A stretch of DNA of 64,000 nucleotides from Bin5 sp965207495 (GTDB lineage: Bacteria; Chloroflexota; Anaerolineae; Caldilineales; Caldilineaceae), in NCBI GenBank assembly GCA_965207495.1, contig OZ242287.1, positions 1,984,001-2,048,000 on the forward strand, given 5' to 3'. A model generated the notes under the pieces. That model had not been told where the DNA came from. It saw nothing but the letters and a program-made list of their open reading frames with translations, and did no database searches. Position 1 is the stretch's first letter. Every line of letters begins with the position of its first letter. Shown piece by piece: positions 8,206 through 18,120 of the stretch. Both the position numbers and the translations under genes were made by a program.

Positions 8206-9759
8206 ATGGCGCGCCCTTCCATCTGCCGCAGCAGGTTCGCTGCACTCCTGACAGTTCTCATTCTGGCTACCACCCTGTCCTCTTGCGGCAGCGATCCCAG
8301 ACCCGCGGACAACTCCCTCGACTCTCGAGTAGCACCCACCTCCTGCGCCGAGACCGACCGCGCCGCCTTAACTGCCCTCTACAATGCCACCGACGGACCG
8401 AACTGGCACGACAACACCAACTGGCTCAGCCAGCAACCTCTCTCTACCTGGTTCGGTGTGACCACCGCAGAAAACGGCTGCGTTTCCCGGCTCCACCTCC
8501 AAAACAACAACCTGACCGGCGAACTCGCACCAGAGCTGGGTACACTTCCAGAGCTCCTTTACCTCAACCTCAGAGATAACAACCTGACAGGTCAGTTCCC
8601 ACTTGAATGGGAAAACGCTGCAAACATCACCAACCTCTACGTCTTCGGCAACAACTTCAGCGGCTGTTTCCCCAACCAGTTCGCCCACCTTGAAAAGGGC
8701 ATTCTGCGAGATCTGCATGAACTGATCAGCCAAGCCCCCACCGGCGTAAAAATCGACGTCAGCATTGGCTACTGCGACACCTCGAGAGGCCGTTTCCCAC
8801 TCAACAGCGCTCTCAGCACACCGTCCAATTTCTACTACACATTCCAGGGTTCCTCGATCATTCTCCATTGGGACCCGGTCGCCGGCGCCGACCACTACAT
8901 CCTCTATCATGACGAAGTCTTCGATTCGCGCTGCCGCCTATCCCACACCGCCAGTCCCCGCTTCTGCCGGCAGCTGACCACCGTCCACGGCGAGGAGACC
9001 TACACCCACGTCGAACCCCCCGGTGGCCGAAACTTCTACTGGGTGCGCGCCTGCAACAGCAGCGGCTGCTCACCCCTCATCACCGAAAACACAGCCAGCC
9101 CGCCTGCTGGCTCTCCCGTCAGAATCGGCATAGACTTCCCCCTCATTCCGTCAAACTTTACCTACGCCTTAGAAGGAACATCAGTCATACTTTCCTGGGA
9201 TCCGGTTGAAGACGCCGACTACTACAACCTTTACTATCACCGCTCAACCTCCTTGTACTGTATTGTAGAATCCGACGGCACATCTGGCGTCTGCGACCTT
9301 CTGGCCGCCAATCTCACCACGACCACCTACACGCACGTCGACCCCGAAAAACGCACCAACTTCTGGGTCGCCGCTTGCAGCAGCGTCGGCTGCTCGCCCT
9401 TTCTCGCAGAGAGCCCCGTCAGGCCAGTCGAGGACATTCCCCCTGTCCCCTCCAACCTCACCTTCGCCCCCGAAGGCACTTCCATCGTCGTCAGCTGGGA
9501 TCCGGTCGACGAAGCCGACTACTACAACGTCTATCATCACCACGCCTTTGACAACACTTGCACAGTCCAGTCCGACGGCTCCTCCTTCTTCTGCAAACAA
9601 CTGGCCACCGGCCTTATCGAGACCACGTTCACCCACACCGACCTCGACAGACGCAACTTCTACTGGGTCGCCGCCTGCAACAGAGGAGGATGCTCACACT
9701 TCGAAGGACAGCCTTCCGCCCTCCCGGCCGAAACCGGCTCTTCCGATAATGACAACTGA
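8206..9759 (+). CDS. Secreted lipoprotein with leucine-rich repeats and three FN3-like domains
   Basis: A 517-residue surface lipoprotein. The N terminus is a lipoprotein signal with a basic start, hydrophobic core and lipobox LSSC (Cys27). Residues about 50-160 carry the bacterial plant-type LRR module: the cap DRAALTALYNATDGPNW, then NNLTGELAPELGTLPELLYL and NNLTGQFP repeats. Then come three homologous FN3-like domains starting near residues 206, 315 and 415, each with PSNF/L, W-D-P-V, DYY-N-Y and an ending like FYWVAACNxxGCS. Paired cysteines in each domain suggest disulfides outside the cell. ATG 8206 is preferred over 8167 because it places the signal peptide at the terminus and has GAAGAGA upstream. 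It probably binds a surface ligand or mediates adhesion. Confidence 0.8.
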   Translation: MARPSICRSRFAALLTVLILATTLSSCGSDPRPADNSLDSRVAPTSCAETDRAALTALYNATDGPNWHDNTNWLSQQPLSTWFGVTTAENGCVSRLHLQNNNLTGELAPELGTLPELLYLNLRDNNLTGQFPLEWENAANITNLYVFGNNFSGCFPNQFAHLEKGILRDLHELISQAPTGVKIDVSIGYCDTSRGRFPLNSALSTPSNFYYTFQGSSIILHWDPVAGADHYILYHDEVFDSRCRLSHTASPRFCRQLTTVHGEETYTHVEPPGGRNFYWVRACNSSGCSPLITENTASPPAGSPVRIGIDFPLIPSNFTYALEGTSVILSWDPVEDADYYNLYYHRSTSLYCIVESDGTSGVCDLLAANLTTTTYTHVDPEKRTNFWVAACSSVGCSPFLAESPVRPVEDIPPVPSNLTFAPEGTSIVVSWDPVDEADYYNVYHHHAFDNTCTVQSDGSSFFCKQLATGLIETTFTHTDLDRRNFYWVAACNRGGCSHFEGQPSALPAETGSSDNDN

Positions 9760-9820
9760 ATCGAACAACGGCTTCGTCCGACGCCGCGCCTCAGATATAA
9801 GCCACTGAAGGAGGACAAAA

Positions 9821-10516
9821 GTGAAAACGAACTCTGCTCGCCTGCACTGGGCCTGTCTCTTGCTGGCAGTCCTATTCGCTGCCGCGATACTCACGGCCTG
9901 TAATGGAAGTGAGGATGTCTCGGAAGAGTCGAACCCTGCCGTGTCAGCTCCAACGCAGACGACTGCCCCAACGCAAGCAGCCGAACCGACACAAACACCA
10001 GAACCGACACAAGCACCAGAACCGACACAAACACCAGAACCAACGCAAGCACCAGAACCAACACAAACGCTTGAGCCAACACCCGCGCCCGCAGCGACCA
10101 ATACGCCAGAGCCGGCGCCGGAAAACCGTCAACTGTCTCTCGACGAGTACGCGGCATTCTGCGCCGAATTCGACTCCACCGAGACGGCAGAAGAGGATGG
10201 AGAGATTACCTATGGCGAGTTTTCAGACGGTCTGGGCGTCCTGATAGGCTTTCTCGAATCGGTAAGCCCTCCGCCAGAAGTGAGCAAATGGCACCAAGCC
10301 CTGTTAACGAGTCACCGGGAACTGAAGGTTGAAATAGATGAATATCCCGGATCGAAAAATGATCCGATCGATATCGAAAGGTTTTTCGCGCTAATATTGA
10401 GCTATCACGAAAGTTTGGGCGAATCTGTGCGTGCGATGGATCCCGCCATTCGAGATTGGCTCATTGCAGCCAAATGCATGGACGAAGAGATGGCCAGCCT
10501 ATACCTGGAAGGCTAG
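9821..10516 (+). CDS. Lipoprotein with a Pro-Thr-Glu repeat stalk
   Basis: A 231-residue protein starting at GTG 9821 with a strong AAGGAGG upstream. It has a lipoprotein signal with lipobox LTAC (Cys27), then about 60 residues of low-complexity stalk made of PTQ[A/T]PE repeats (roughly residues 45-100), then a 125-residue acidic, mostly helical C-terminal domain that I do not recognise. The layout is of a membrane-anchored domain held away from the surface by an extended linker, common in Chloroflexota lipoproteins. It follows the LRR lipoprotein by 61 bases and may share its transcript. Confidence 0.75.
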   Translation: MKTNSARLHWACLLLAVLFAAAILTACNGSEDVSEESNPAVSAPTQTTAPTQAAEPTQTPEPTQAPEPTQTPEPTQAPEPTQTLEPTPAPAATNTPEPAPENRQLSLDEYAAFCAEFDSTETAEEDGEITYGEFSDGLGVLIGFLESVSPPPEVSKWHQALLTSHRELKVEIDEYPGSKNDPIDIERFFALILSYHESLGESVRAMDPAIRDWLIAAKCMDEEMASLYLEG

Positions 10517-11557
10517 ACCGGCATCTACTGGCGAAGCAGTCTCCATTCCGACCCCGCTTTCGGCTTTCCAGGTCCGACCCCAGAAGGCCCCAGCACTATG
10601 ATCGCGAAAGGTTTTCTACTTCGTCCCTTGCTTCCGGCGCCCTCTACTTCCTTCCTGCCGGTCCTCAAGTCGCCCACCTGACGAGTACCGTTAACCGGCT
10701 GTCTTCGACCAAACAGACTGCACAATCAACCTCGAGGCGGTTCCCTGGATCGAGATCCCGACTGCCGTCTATCACGCCTTGCACGTGTGCAACCCAATCT
10801 AAAGCGACCTTCCTGTAAAGTCTTGCGCTTCCGCTTCACGGGAGCGCGCCCTCGCCGCGACCCCACCTACCCGACCCGCTAAGACCAATACTTGCCCGGC
10901 GTTACCGGTGAAGCTGTCCAAGGCTTCCCGCGGGCAGTTCGCTCAAATTGAAGAACACGCTGACGCCCTGTCTTTCCACGCATTCCTTCAGTCTCCATTG
11001 CCTTCGGCAGCCCTGCCCTGCCAGCGCACGCTCGCAATGACCGGAACCGGTTTCAGCCTTTGGACCAGTTTGGGGGACTATCAAAGTCTTGCCCTTTTCT
11101 AACAAAAACTCATTCCTTTGAAAATTGATTTCTCACAACAATCTTACACAATGATGCTATCCTCCATCTACGTACATTGAGTGTACACATTTAAGGACAG
11201 CATTCACCCCACAGCAGTCTCCGAAAGCAATGCTGCCAGCAGTTCTGCGTTCGCGTAGAGTCTGCGGTTCTCAATCCCGTACAATTCCATAACATTGACC
11301 TGGGACGATCCAGGTGACCGCGGCATCAGCGGCGAGCGGACCCTGCGCCCTGACCGGTCCGCAGACCCCTCAAAAAAAGCGAATTCAGTAGGAGAGATCA
11401 TAGGGCAACCCAACTTGCTCCCGAAGGTGATTCACCTGGTGGCAAAACGGATCCGCCCGTACCTGGGGGCAACCGATTCCGTCTGTCCGTACGTCCACAC
11501 CTATGACCAGACCCAACTTCAGAAGGGGCGGCCCACACATATTCCTGAGGAGACGAC
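10517..11557. other. Gap without a recognised gene
   Basis: Just over 1 kb. Frames here are short, change composition often and lack Shine-Dalgarno sequences in sensible positions. A 5-bp inverted repeat (GTACA at 11172-11176, TGTAC at 11182-11186) is the only small structure seen. It could hold decayed genes that I cannot identify. Confidence 0.5.
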
Positions 11558-11917
11558 ATGATGCGAAGATCAGACCAAACATTCGACTTGAACGAGATTG
11601 AACTTCACCTGAATAGGTGCCTTGTGGAAGGATCCGGCCGCAAGGGCGAGGTAGTACGTATCCTGTACGACAATGGCAACAGTCCCGGTGGAAAAGTTTC
11701 GATCACGCTGTATGGAACTGCGCCATCGATCCCGAAAATAATGAAGTGGGCGTCGCACGAGATGGCCGGATTAAATATGCTCTTTCACGGTATGGTGCAA
11801 CGTAGAGGCGGAACTGATATCATTCTGAAATACGGGACTTTCCTGACATACCCCGGGCATGGGACCGCACCGACAACCTTCACCTTCAACTTTGAAATAA
11901 TCGGTGAGGACATTTGA
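11558..11917 (+). CDS. Hypothetical protein, 119 residues
   Basis: ATG 11558 is preceded by GAGGAGA at a good distance. The protein has no signal peptide or membrane segment. It starts with an acidic/basic helix (DLNEIELHLNRCL) and continues with what looks like beta-strand-rich sequence (RILYDN, KVSITLYG, TFTFNFEIIG). No family is recognised. Codon use is less C-ending than in the neighbouring catabolic genes, which fits acquired or weakly expressed DNA. It stands alone in an otherwise gene-poor 2-kb stretch. Confidence 0.5.
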   Translation: MMRRSDQTFDLNEIELHLNRCLVEGSGRKGEVVRILYDNGNSPGGKVSITLYGTAPSIPKIMKWASHEMAGLNMLFHGMVQRRGGTDIILKYGTFLTYPGHGTAPTTFTFNFEIIGEDI

Positions 11918-12672
11918 CCCCACGCCCGCCCTACTCTGCCCCGCCGCACCCGGTGTCGGGAATCAAGTAAATTGCTCTCGTAGTTCGGCGAGGCCACCGC
12001 TGAATTCATTCGCCATTCCCCGTACCCTCTGAGCGAGCCGGCCTCCCTCGAGTCGTTGCCCTTTTCTGGCAATCGAACAGCCCCCAACCTGCTTCGTCAT
12101 AAGTTTCATATTTCTCCCTGGCCCGTGCTCCAATTTACGCGTCCAGGACCCAGGCCGCTTACCCTACGCCAACAGTTCATGCATTCACATCTGGAGGCGC
12201 GGACGCATCGGCAGACGAACGTCGAGGCAGGTTCAAGGACCCCTCGACTTTGTTACCCCAGCCCGGACGCGATTAAACTCAATAGGAAAATGAGAGGTCG
12301 ATATGCAGTCTTGGCTGTCAGGAACCAGTGCGCATCCAGACCAAAGAGCGTCCCATAGGTTATGCCTGGCCGTCAGGTTCCTGGCTTCCGACGGAGCCGA
12401 TCTACTTACCTCTCTCGATTCATTTGACGGGTGGCCCCTTAATGCGGAATACGAATGGGAAATCGGGGCCAAGTGCACTCTTATTTCAGTCGAAAATCCA
12501 ATGCGTATCCACGCATCTCTACACCCTGGCTCGGAGAAGAAGTCAACCCACCTGCGTTCACCCGTGCCGGAAATCAGAAAGTTCAGCATGACATGAATCC
12601 TGGTAGAAAATCCTCCCCGGCCGCATTGACCTCCTATAACCCGGCAAGCCCCCCAATCCTCTTACGCACCCA
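11918..12672. other. Gap without a recognised gene
   Basis: About 750 bases between the small hypothetical gene and the exporter gene. Overlapping frames exist on both strands near 12230-12600, but none has a convincing start signal or a recognisable product. No repeats of the families seen elsewhere were noticed here. Confidence 0.5.
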
Positions 12673-14124
12673 ATGACTAAAACTCTCCAAGCACCGCCAA
12701 TTGACCGCAAGTGGCTCATCTTCGCCGCACTGAGTTCCGGCGTTTTCCTGGCCTCATTCAATATCGGCATAGCCAACGTCATCCTGCCGACCCTGGTCGT
12801 AGAGTTCAACGTGGACTTTGCCCTCGTCCAATGGGTCCTTCTTTCCTTTACTCTGACACAGACCGCCATCTCGCCGACCGTAGGCCGCCTCGGCGATATG
12901 CTCGGCCACAAACCCATCTTCCTCTGGGGTACGATCGCCTTTGCCCTCGGCTCCATTCTGGCTGGGCTGGCCCCCAACATCGAGCTCCTGCTGGCCTTTC
13001 GTGTCGTACAGGCTGTCGGCGGCGCCTTTGCCATCGCCCTGAGCATGGGAATTGTCACCGAGACTTTCCCAAATTCCGAGCGGGGCAAGGCCCTGGGCCT
13101 CTTCAGTGCCTCCGTCTCTGCCGGCGGAGTCGCCGGCCCTCTCCTCGGCGGCGTCCTCCTCGACCTTCTCTCCTGGCGCTGGACCTTCTTCGTCGGCTTC
13201 CCCCTCAGTTGTATCAGCTTGACCCTGGCTTGGCTCTATCTGCCCAAAGACCGTCCTCGCGGCAAAGAGCGGTTCGACTGGACCGGCGCCGTCACCTTCT
13301 TCGTCGGCCTCCTCGCTCTCATGCTCTTCCTGACCGTCGGCGAAAGCAGCGGCTATAGCTCGCCCCCGATGATCGGCCTGTTCGCGTTCTCCCTGCTCAC
13401 GCTTGCGCTCTTCATCCACACAGAGAGGCGGGTCCAAGAACCGCTGATCGATCTCACCATCTTCCGCAACCCCCAGTTCAGCCTGAGCTTGTCGACCCGT
13501 CTGATCAGTTTCGTCGTGCTCGGTGGCGTCACCCTGATCTTCCCCTTCTATCTGACAAACCTGCTGGCACTGGAACCCTCGGTCGTCGGTCTCCTGTTGG
13601 CGGTCACCTACTTCTTCTTTGGGCTGGCCTCTCCGGCTGCTGGAGCGCTGTCAGATCGATTCTCTTACCACGTTATCGCCGGCGCAGGGCTGATTGTTTT
13701 GGGAATAGGCTGTTTCACAGTCAGCACGCTCAATCCCGAAACATCCATCCTCGGCTTCATCTTGCGGGTTACCCCGCTGGGGCTCGGCATGGGGCTTTTC
13801 CAGTCGCCCAACAACAGCGCAGTGATGGGAGCGGTCCCCCGGGAGCGGCTCGGCGTCGCCAGCGGCCTCAACACTATCGGTCGCACGCTCGGCCGCACTT
13901 CAGGCGTCGCCGCGCTGGGCGCGCTCTGGGCCGGCCGCGTCTCCCACTATGCCGGCCCCGAATTCAGCGGCGGCGTGACCCAAGCCGCCGCCGCCGCCCA
14001 GATCGCCGGCCTGCGCGACGTCTCCTACGTTGCCCTGGCCATCGTCGTCCTCGGCCTGGCCCTCAGCGCATGGGGCGCCTTCAAGGACAAAGTCCCCGCA
14101 CAGACGGCCGCAAGCAGCCCGTAG
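12673..14124 (+). CDS. MFS drug/metabolite exporter, DHA2 (EmrB/QacA) type
   Basis: A 483-residue integral membrane protein with about 14 hydrophobic segments, the number typical of the DHA2 family of proton-coupled drug exporters. Motifs are FNIGIANVILPTL in helix 1 (the family's nVALP-like motif D1), the loop GRLGDMLGHKPIF (motif A) and GGVAGPLLGGVLLD (motif C of antiporters). It would export drugs or metabolites using the proton gradient. The start at ATG 12673 gives a short cytoplasmic N terminus. No regulator gene is adjacent. The small gene at 14205 follows after 80 bases. Confidence 0.9.
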   Translation: MTKTLQAPPIDRKWLIFAALSSGVFLASFNIGIANVILPTLVVEFNVDFALVQWVLLSFTLTQTAISPTVGRLGDMLGHKPIFLWGTIAFALGSILAGLAPNIELLLAFRVVQAVGGAFAIALSMGIVTETFPNSERGKALGLFSASVSAGGVAGPLLGGVLLDLLSWRWTFFVGFPLSCISLTLAWLYLPKDRPRGKERFDWTGAVTFFVGLLALMLFLTVGESSGYSSPPMIGLFAFSLLTLALFIHTERRVQEPLIDLTIFRNPQFSLSLSTRLISFVVLGGVTLIFPFYLTNLLALEPSVVGLLLAVTYFFFGLASPAAGALSDRFSYHVIAGAGLIVLGIGCFTVSTLNPETSILGFILRVTPLGLGMGLFQSPNNSAVMGAVPRERLGVASGLNTIGRTLGRTSGVAALGALWAGRVSHYAGPEFSGGVTQAAAAAQIAGLRDVSYVALAIVVLGLALSAWGAFKDKVPAQTAASSP

Positions 14125-14204
14125 CAAGCTGCCCGGGCCGGCGCAATTGAACTGAGAGGAAGACGGCTTGCCGCCTATCAAAGGCGCATGAGAAGGAGAG
14201 GAAA

Positions 14205-14405
14205 ATGAAAGACTCCAACAATTACCCCCCAGGCCGGGACATGGAGAGCGTCCGCCGCTTAGTTCAGCATTGCGAGTCCCAGACCGACGAAGAGACTATC
14301 GCCGAAGACGAAGCCGCATTCGAAGACCCAAAAATAACAGTGATGGAAATACCCACCGAGCTAGTCCCATCCGAAGGAACTCTCCTGGCGGAGCAAGCCA
14401 AATAA
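14205..14405 (+). CDS. Small acidic protein, antitoxin-like
   Basis: Sixty-six residues, preceded by a very strong AAGGAGAGG, so translation is likely. The centre (SQTDEETIAEDEAAFED) followed by TVMEIPTELVP resembles small proteins that act as antitoxins beside RelE/ParE-type toxins in cyanobacteria and Chloroflexota. This is from general pattern memory only, and no toxin gene is seen next to it. It could be an orphan antitoxin or an unrelated acidic protein. Confidence 0.5.
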   Translation: MKDSNNYPPGRDMESVRRLVQHCESQTDEETIAEDEAAFEDPKITVMEIPTELVPSEGTLLAEQAK

Positions 14406-14504
14406 GCAGCGTGTACCCCGCCCCACTGTCCCTGAGTACAGTCCTTTTTCTGACCGATCCCAAAAAGAGATCCTCCCGATTACACCCCGCCCAGCTCGCC
14501 TGCC

Positions 14505-14640
14505 ATCCCGAAAATCCCCAAAAAATCCCGCAAATCCTGATTCAGACAACGAATCAGCCCTCCCTCCCCCAATCCCTATACCCCCGCGACTGGTGTTCAC
14601 CAAAAACTAAAAACTGACTACTAAAAACCGCAGTACAACG
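14505..14640 (+). repeat. REP-like element, copy 1
   Basis: An approximately 130-base element that recurs at 19120-19250. It contains GCAAATCCTGATTCAGACAA and a 7-bp perfect hairpin CTGATTC-AGACAAC-GAATCAG, and it ends with ACTAAAAACTAAAAACTGAC. It fills most of the gap between the small acidic protein and the end of the regulator gene. A partial third copy lies at 34790-34840. Confidence 0.75.
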
Positions 14641-14697
14641 CCTCCTCCGCCGGCGCAGGGTCCCATACCGAGCACCACGTCCTGCCTTTCCGATCCG

Positions 14698-17094
14698 TCA
14701 ACGCGAGCCGCCCGAAAGTCTCCGATTCTCACCCTTAGGCATTCGGTAGCCGACTCGGGGTACAGCCAGTACGTATTTGGGGTCTGTCGAGTTGTCCCCC
14801 AACTTGCTGCGCAGTCTCCTTACAAAAGTGCGGATAGCGCTGTTGCGGCTGGAGGAGGGCAAGCCCCACACCTTCCGTAACAGTTGCTCGTGAGTCAATA
14901 CCCGCCCGGAATTGACCGAGAGCTCTATAAGCAGTTTGTACTCCGTGGCAGTCAAATGCACCGGTCGGCCGGCCACCGCGACGTGGCGTTCGGCATAGTT
15001 GATTGTAAGGTCCCCCAGAACAAACTGTTCAGAATCCGTTCCCCCGACCGGAGCCAGCCGTCTACGCAATGCCGCCCCGACCCTTGCCGTCAGCTCGGTT
15101 GGAGAAAAGGGTTTGACCATGTAATCGGCAGCGCCGGATTCCAGGGCTCTGGCAATTATCTCGTCGCGGCCGTAGGCCGAAAGAAAAATGACCGGTACCT
15201 CGACAATGTCTAAGATGTTTCTCATCAGCTCGATCCCGTCGATCCCGGGCATCATCAGGTCCAACAGCACAAGTCGGATCGGCTTTTCATCAACAATGCG
15301 GAAAGCATCCCCGGGATCAGCGGTGACGACAGGAGTGTAGCCTGCTTTCGCCAAGGTATCGCGGACGTAGCGGAGGGTCATCGGGTCGTCGTCCACGACC
15401 AGAATGTGTGCCTTGTCCAGCTTGGCACGCCTCGCTCCGGTGGGCACGGCGTATAGCTCCCGTTCCGCCCCGGCGCTGGGGGCACCGGTAGTCGGCAGCG
15501 TGAATGTGAACTTGGAACCCTTTCCGGTTCCATCGCTTTCGGCCCATATGCGTCCGCCATGCGCTTCAACGATCCCCTTGCATATGGCAAGGCCCAGGCC
15601 GGAACTGCCCTCATTATCCTCATCGGAATCCCGCGAAAATTTTCGAAACAGCAAAGGCAGGCGGTTTGACGATATACCACGCCCTTTGTCGGCCACTGAT
15701 ATCATGACGAATCTGTCATCATGCGCCGCTCTTACCTCTATCGGCGAAGACCCTGGAGAATATCTGCTGGCGTTTGCAAACAGATTGCCCAATACTTGCA
15801 CGACGCGTCTCCTGTCCGCCATCGCCCACGGCAGGTTCGGCTCCATGTCAATGGCGAGGTTGTCCCGGCCTCCTCCGCTCAGAAACGTGTTCCTGGCTTC
15901 ATCCACCAACGTAGATACCTGCACCGGAACAGGAGCGACCGACAGCGTACCTGTCTCGATACCCGCCACGTCCAGGAGTTCGCTGATCAGGTCCCGCATG
16001 CGTTCGGCCTGAGTCTTGATGATGCGAATAAACTGAACCATTTCGACAGGATCAAGGGCGGTAAAAGACTCAAGTAATGTGTCGGCGGACCCCTTGATCG
16101 AAGTCAACGGCGCCCTCAGCTCGTGGCTCACCATCCCAAGGAACTCCGCACGCATCCGCTCCAGGTCCTTCAATGGTGTCATGTCCTGTAAAGTCACAAC
16201 CATCGACTCCACCTCGTCGGTTTCCGTGCGTATCGGCGTCGCATTGATCAGAACAGTGATCGACCGACCGTCGGGCACAGACAGGACCATCTCCTCAGCA
16301 CGTAGCGTCTCGCTGCCGCCCAGCGCCTGCACTAAGGGAAACTGCTCCAGGGATATCTCCCGCCCGTCCTCCCGCCTGAAAGTGACAATTTCCAGGAGTT
16401 CCTCGTCTGTCTGCCCGGGACTCCGCACCGCCTCGACGATCCTGCGGCCCTCACGGTTGACGGTCCCCAGCTCGCCCGTACGCGCGTCAAATACGGCGAC
16501 GCCTACGGGCGAGGTGTCAATCAGCGTCTGCAGGCCGGCCCTGGCCCGCTGTTCCTCCCGATACCGGCGAGCATTGGAAATGACAAACGCCGCCTGGGCG
16601 GCAAACATCACGAGGGTCTCCTCGTCCTCCTCGGTAAATTCTTGCCCCTCCATCCCCCTGGCCAAAAAGATGTTGCCAATTACCTCCCTCCGGTAACGAA
16701 TGGGAGCGGATAGGAAAGCCTCCGCCGGGACGGGCTGAATGTCTGGCAGCCCCAGCCCCCTTATGAGGGCGGAATAATCAGGAATCCTTAACGGGCCTGG
16801 CAGACTCTTTAGATACTCAAAGAATTGCAAAGTGTCAGGCGTCACCACGAAGCGCTTCCGTTCCTCGCTGGTCATCCCGGAGGTGATTAGGCCTTCTTCC
16901 CTTTGCCCCGCACTGTCCAGAGAGACGATCACCCCGTATCGAGCTCCAGTCAGCTCCCTCGCACTGTCTACCACCTCCTGCAATACGTTTTCAAAGTCCA
17001 GGCTCTCGTTTATGCGCTGTATCGCCTCGTAAAACAACGACATGCGCTGCCGCAAGGCTTCGATCTCCTGATTACTTTCTTCAGTTTTCTTCAT
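14698..17094 (-). CDS. Fused GAF-PAS-histidine kinase-receiver-winged-helix regulator (copy 1)
   Basis: A 798-residue soluble protein holding a whole two-component pathway. Order: helical N terminus, GAF domain (about 20-175), PAS-like domain (about 180-300), HisKA with H-box MVSHELRAPL (His324), HATPase with GLGLAICKGIVEAHGG, receiver with LVVDDDP and LLDLMMPG (phospho-acceptor Asp612), and a C-terminal OmpR-type winged helix (LTATEYKLL, then NSAIRTFVRRLRSKLG). It senses an unknown cytoplasmic signal and binds DNA itself. ATG 17094 is chosen because GGAGGGG lies upstream of it; ATG 17112 would begin inside that ribosome site. It is a close paralogue of the gene at 19588-21948. Confidence 0.9.
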   Translation of the reverse strand: MKKTEESNQEIEALRQRMSLFYEAIQRINESLDFENVLQEVVDSARELTGARYGVIVSLDSAGQREEGLITSGMTSEERKRFVVTPDTLQFFEYLKSLPGPLRIPDYSALIRGLGLPDIQPVPAEAFLSAPIRYRREVIGNIFLARGMEGQEFTEEDEETLVMFAAQAAFVISNARRYREEQRARAGLQTLIDTSPVGVAVFDARTGELGTVNREGRRIVEAVRSPGQTDEELLEIVTFRREDGREISLEQFPLVQALGGSETLRAEEMVLSVPDGRSITVLINATPIRTETDEVESMVVTLQDMTPLKDLERMRAEFLGMVSHELRAPLTSIKGSADTLLESFTALDPVEMVQFIRIIKTQAERMRDLISELLDVAGIETGTLSVAPVPVQVSTLVDEARNTFLSGGGRDNLAIDMEPNLPWAMADRRRVVQVLGNLFANASRYSPGSSPIEVRAAHDDRFVMISVADKGRGISSNRLPLLFRKFSRDSDEDNEGSSGLGLAICKGIVEAHGGRIWAESDGTGKGSKFTFTLPTTGAPSAGAERELYAVPTGARRAKLDKAHILVVDDDPMTLRYVRDTLAKAGYTPVVTADPGDAFRIVDEKPIRLVLLDLMMPGIDGIELMRNILDIVEVPVIFLSAYGRDEIIARALESGAADYMVKPFSPTELTARVGAALRRRLAPVGGTDSEQFVLGDLTINYAERHVAVAGRPVHLTATEYKLLIELSVNSGRVLTHEQLLRKVWGLPSSSRNSAIRTFVRRLRSKLGDNSTDPKYVLAVPRVGYRMPKGENRRLSGGSR

Positions 17095-17859
17095 CGCACC
17101 ATTCCCCTCCATTCACACGCCCAGGATCCAGAACCATCAGCGCGCCCAAAGTCTTGATAATTCTGAGTTCCCGGCGGATTCGGCCGAAGTGACCCCTTTT
17201 TCTCGCCATATTGTCACAGAAATGATACAAAAACACAGGCCATCGTCACAATATCGACACCTTTGTGCACTATAATTACAACTTATGGACCCAGGAATGT
17301 ATAAGAACCTCCGAAACTCTTCAAGGATTCGTCACTAACTGAATCCGACTTCTTCCCACATTCCTGTTCTTGGTAAACGCCTCGTCCTGACCAACCTCCA
17401 GCTGGCACCGTGGCCAGTAACACAATGCCTGTGTATGTCCGCCGTCGCAACGAGGGCGGAGCGTATTACCGTTCAACTGCCGGATTCAGTCCGGCAGATG
17501 CCGGATCTTTGAACCCCTCGACAGCGATCCCGACGGCGGCCACTTGAGACGGCTGCGCACTTCCATCAGCAGAGCTCGCTCCCCGTGAACTCATGCTGAC
17601 TCTGAGGTAGCGGTAGCGCAAGTCTCGACCCTCAACAACCCCAATAGGTGTCTCGACCTACTAAGCGGAAAACGCTTACCTTCTGCAAAGGCCAACTGCA
17701 TCTGCAGATGATGGAGACGGGCAAATGACAGTTCCGGAATGGTGATGAACGACCTACGCGCCCCCGCGCGCGCCGGCGTCAACCCGTTACGATCTGAGCT
17801 GCCTCGTGCCCGTAACAATAGACAAACCGATTCGCAAAAAAGGAAGAGAGTCGAACTCG
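17095..17859. other. Gap without a recognised gene
   Basis: About 760 bases upstream of the first fused regulator. It is more AT-rich near 17200-17290 than its surroundings, as expected for a control region, but no matched -35/-10 pair was found. Scattered short frames lack start signals. Confidence 0.4.
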
Positions 17860-18120
17860 ATGAATGTAACCCGACCTCACCCGCCTTACCTGATGCTCAA
17901 GAGATTGGTCGTGAGAATGGGAGGGAAGATGTGCTCGACCCACAATCACAAGTATTGGGTGATCATCGTCGGCGGCAGAATAGGCGTATTCCAGACTGTT
18001 TCTGATGGCCACCTCAAGTCTGTCCCCCAATTGGATGAACTCCACGACTACGACAAGCTTCGGTCTGACGCGAAGGAGAGACTGTTGGAGATGCTCGATG
18101 ATCCACTGTGGACGATATGA
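17860..18120 (+). CDS. Hypothetical protein, 86 residues
   Basis: ATG 17860 follows a purine-rich AGGAAGAGAG. The product has a compact, globular look: a basic N-terminal helix (LMLKRLVVRMGG), a strand-turn-strand (YWVIIVGGRIGVFQTV) and a C-terminal acidic helix (KERLLEMLDD) ending TI. No family is recognised. It lies alone between the two fused regulator genes on the opposite strand. An upstream in-frame GTG at 17806 is possible but has no better ribosome site. Confidence 0.4.
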   Translation: MNVTRPHPPYLMLKRLVVRMGGKMCSTHNHKYWVIIVGGRIGVFQTVSDGHLKSVPQLDELHDYDKLRSDAKERLLEMLDDPLWTI

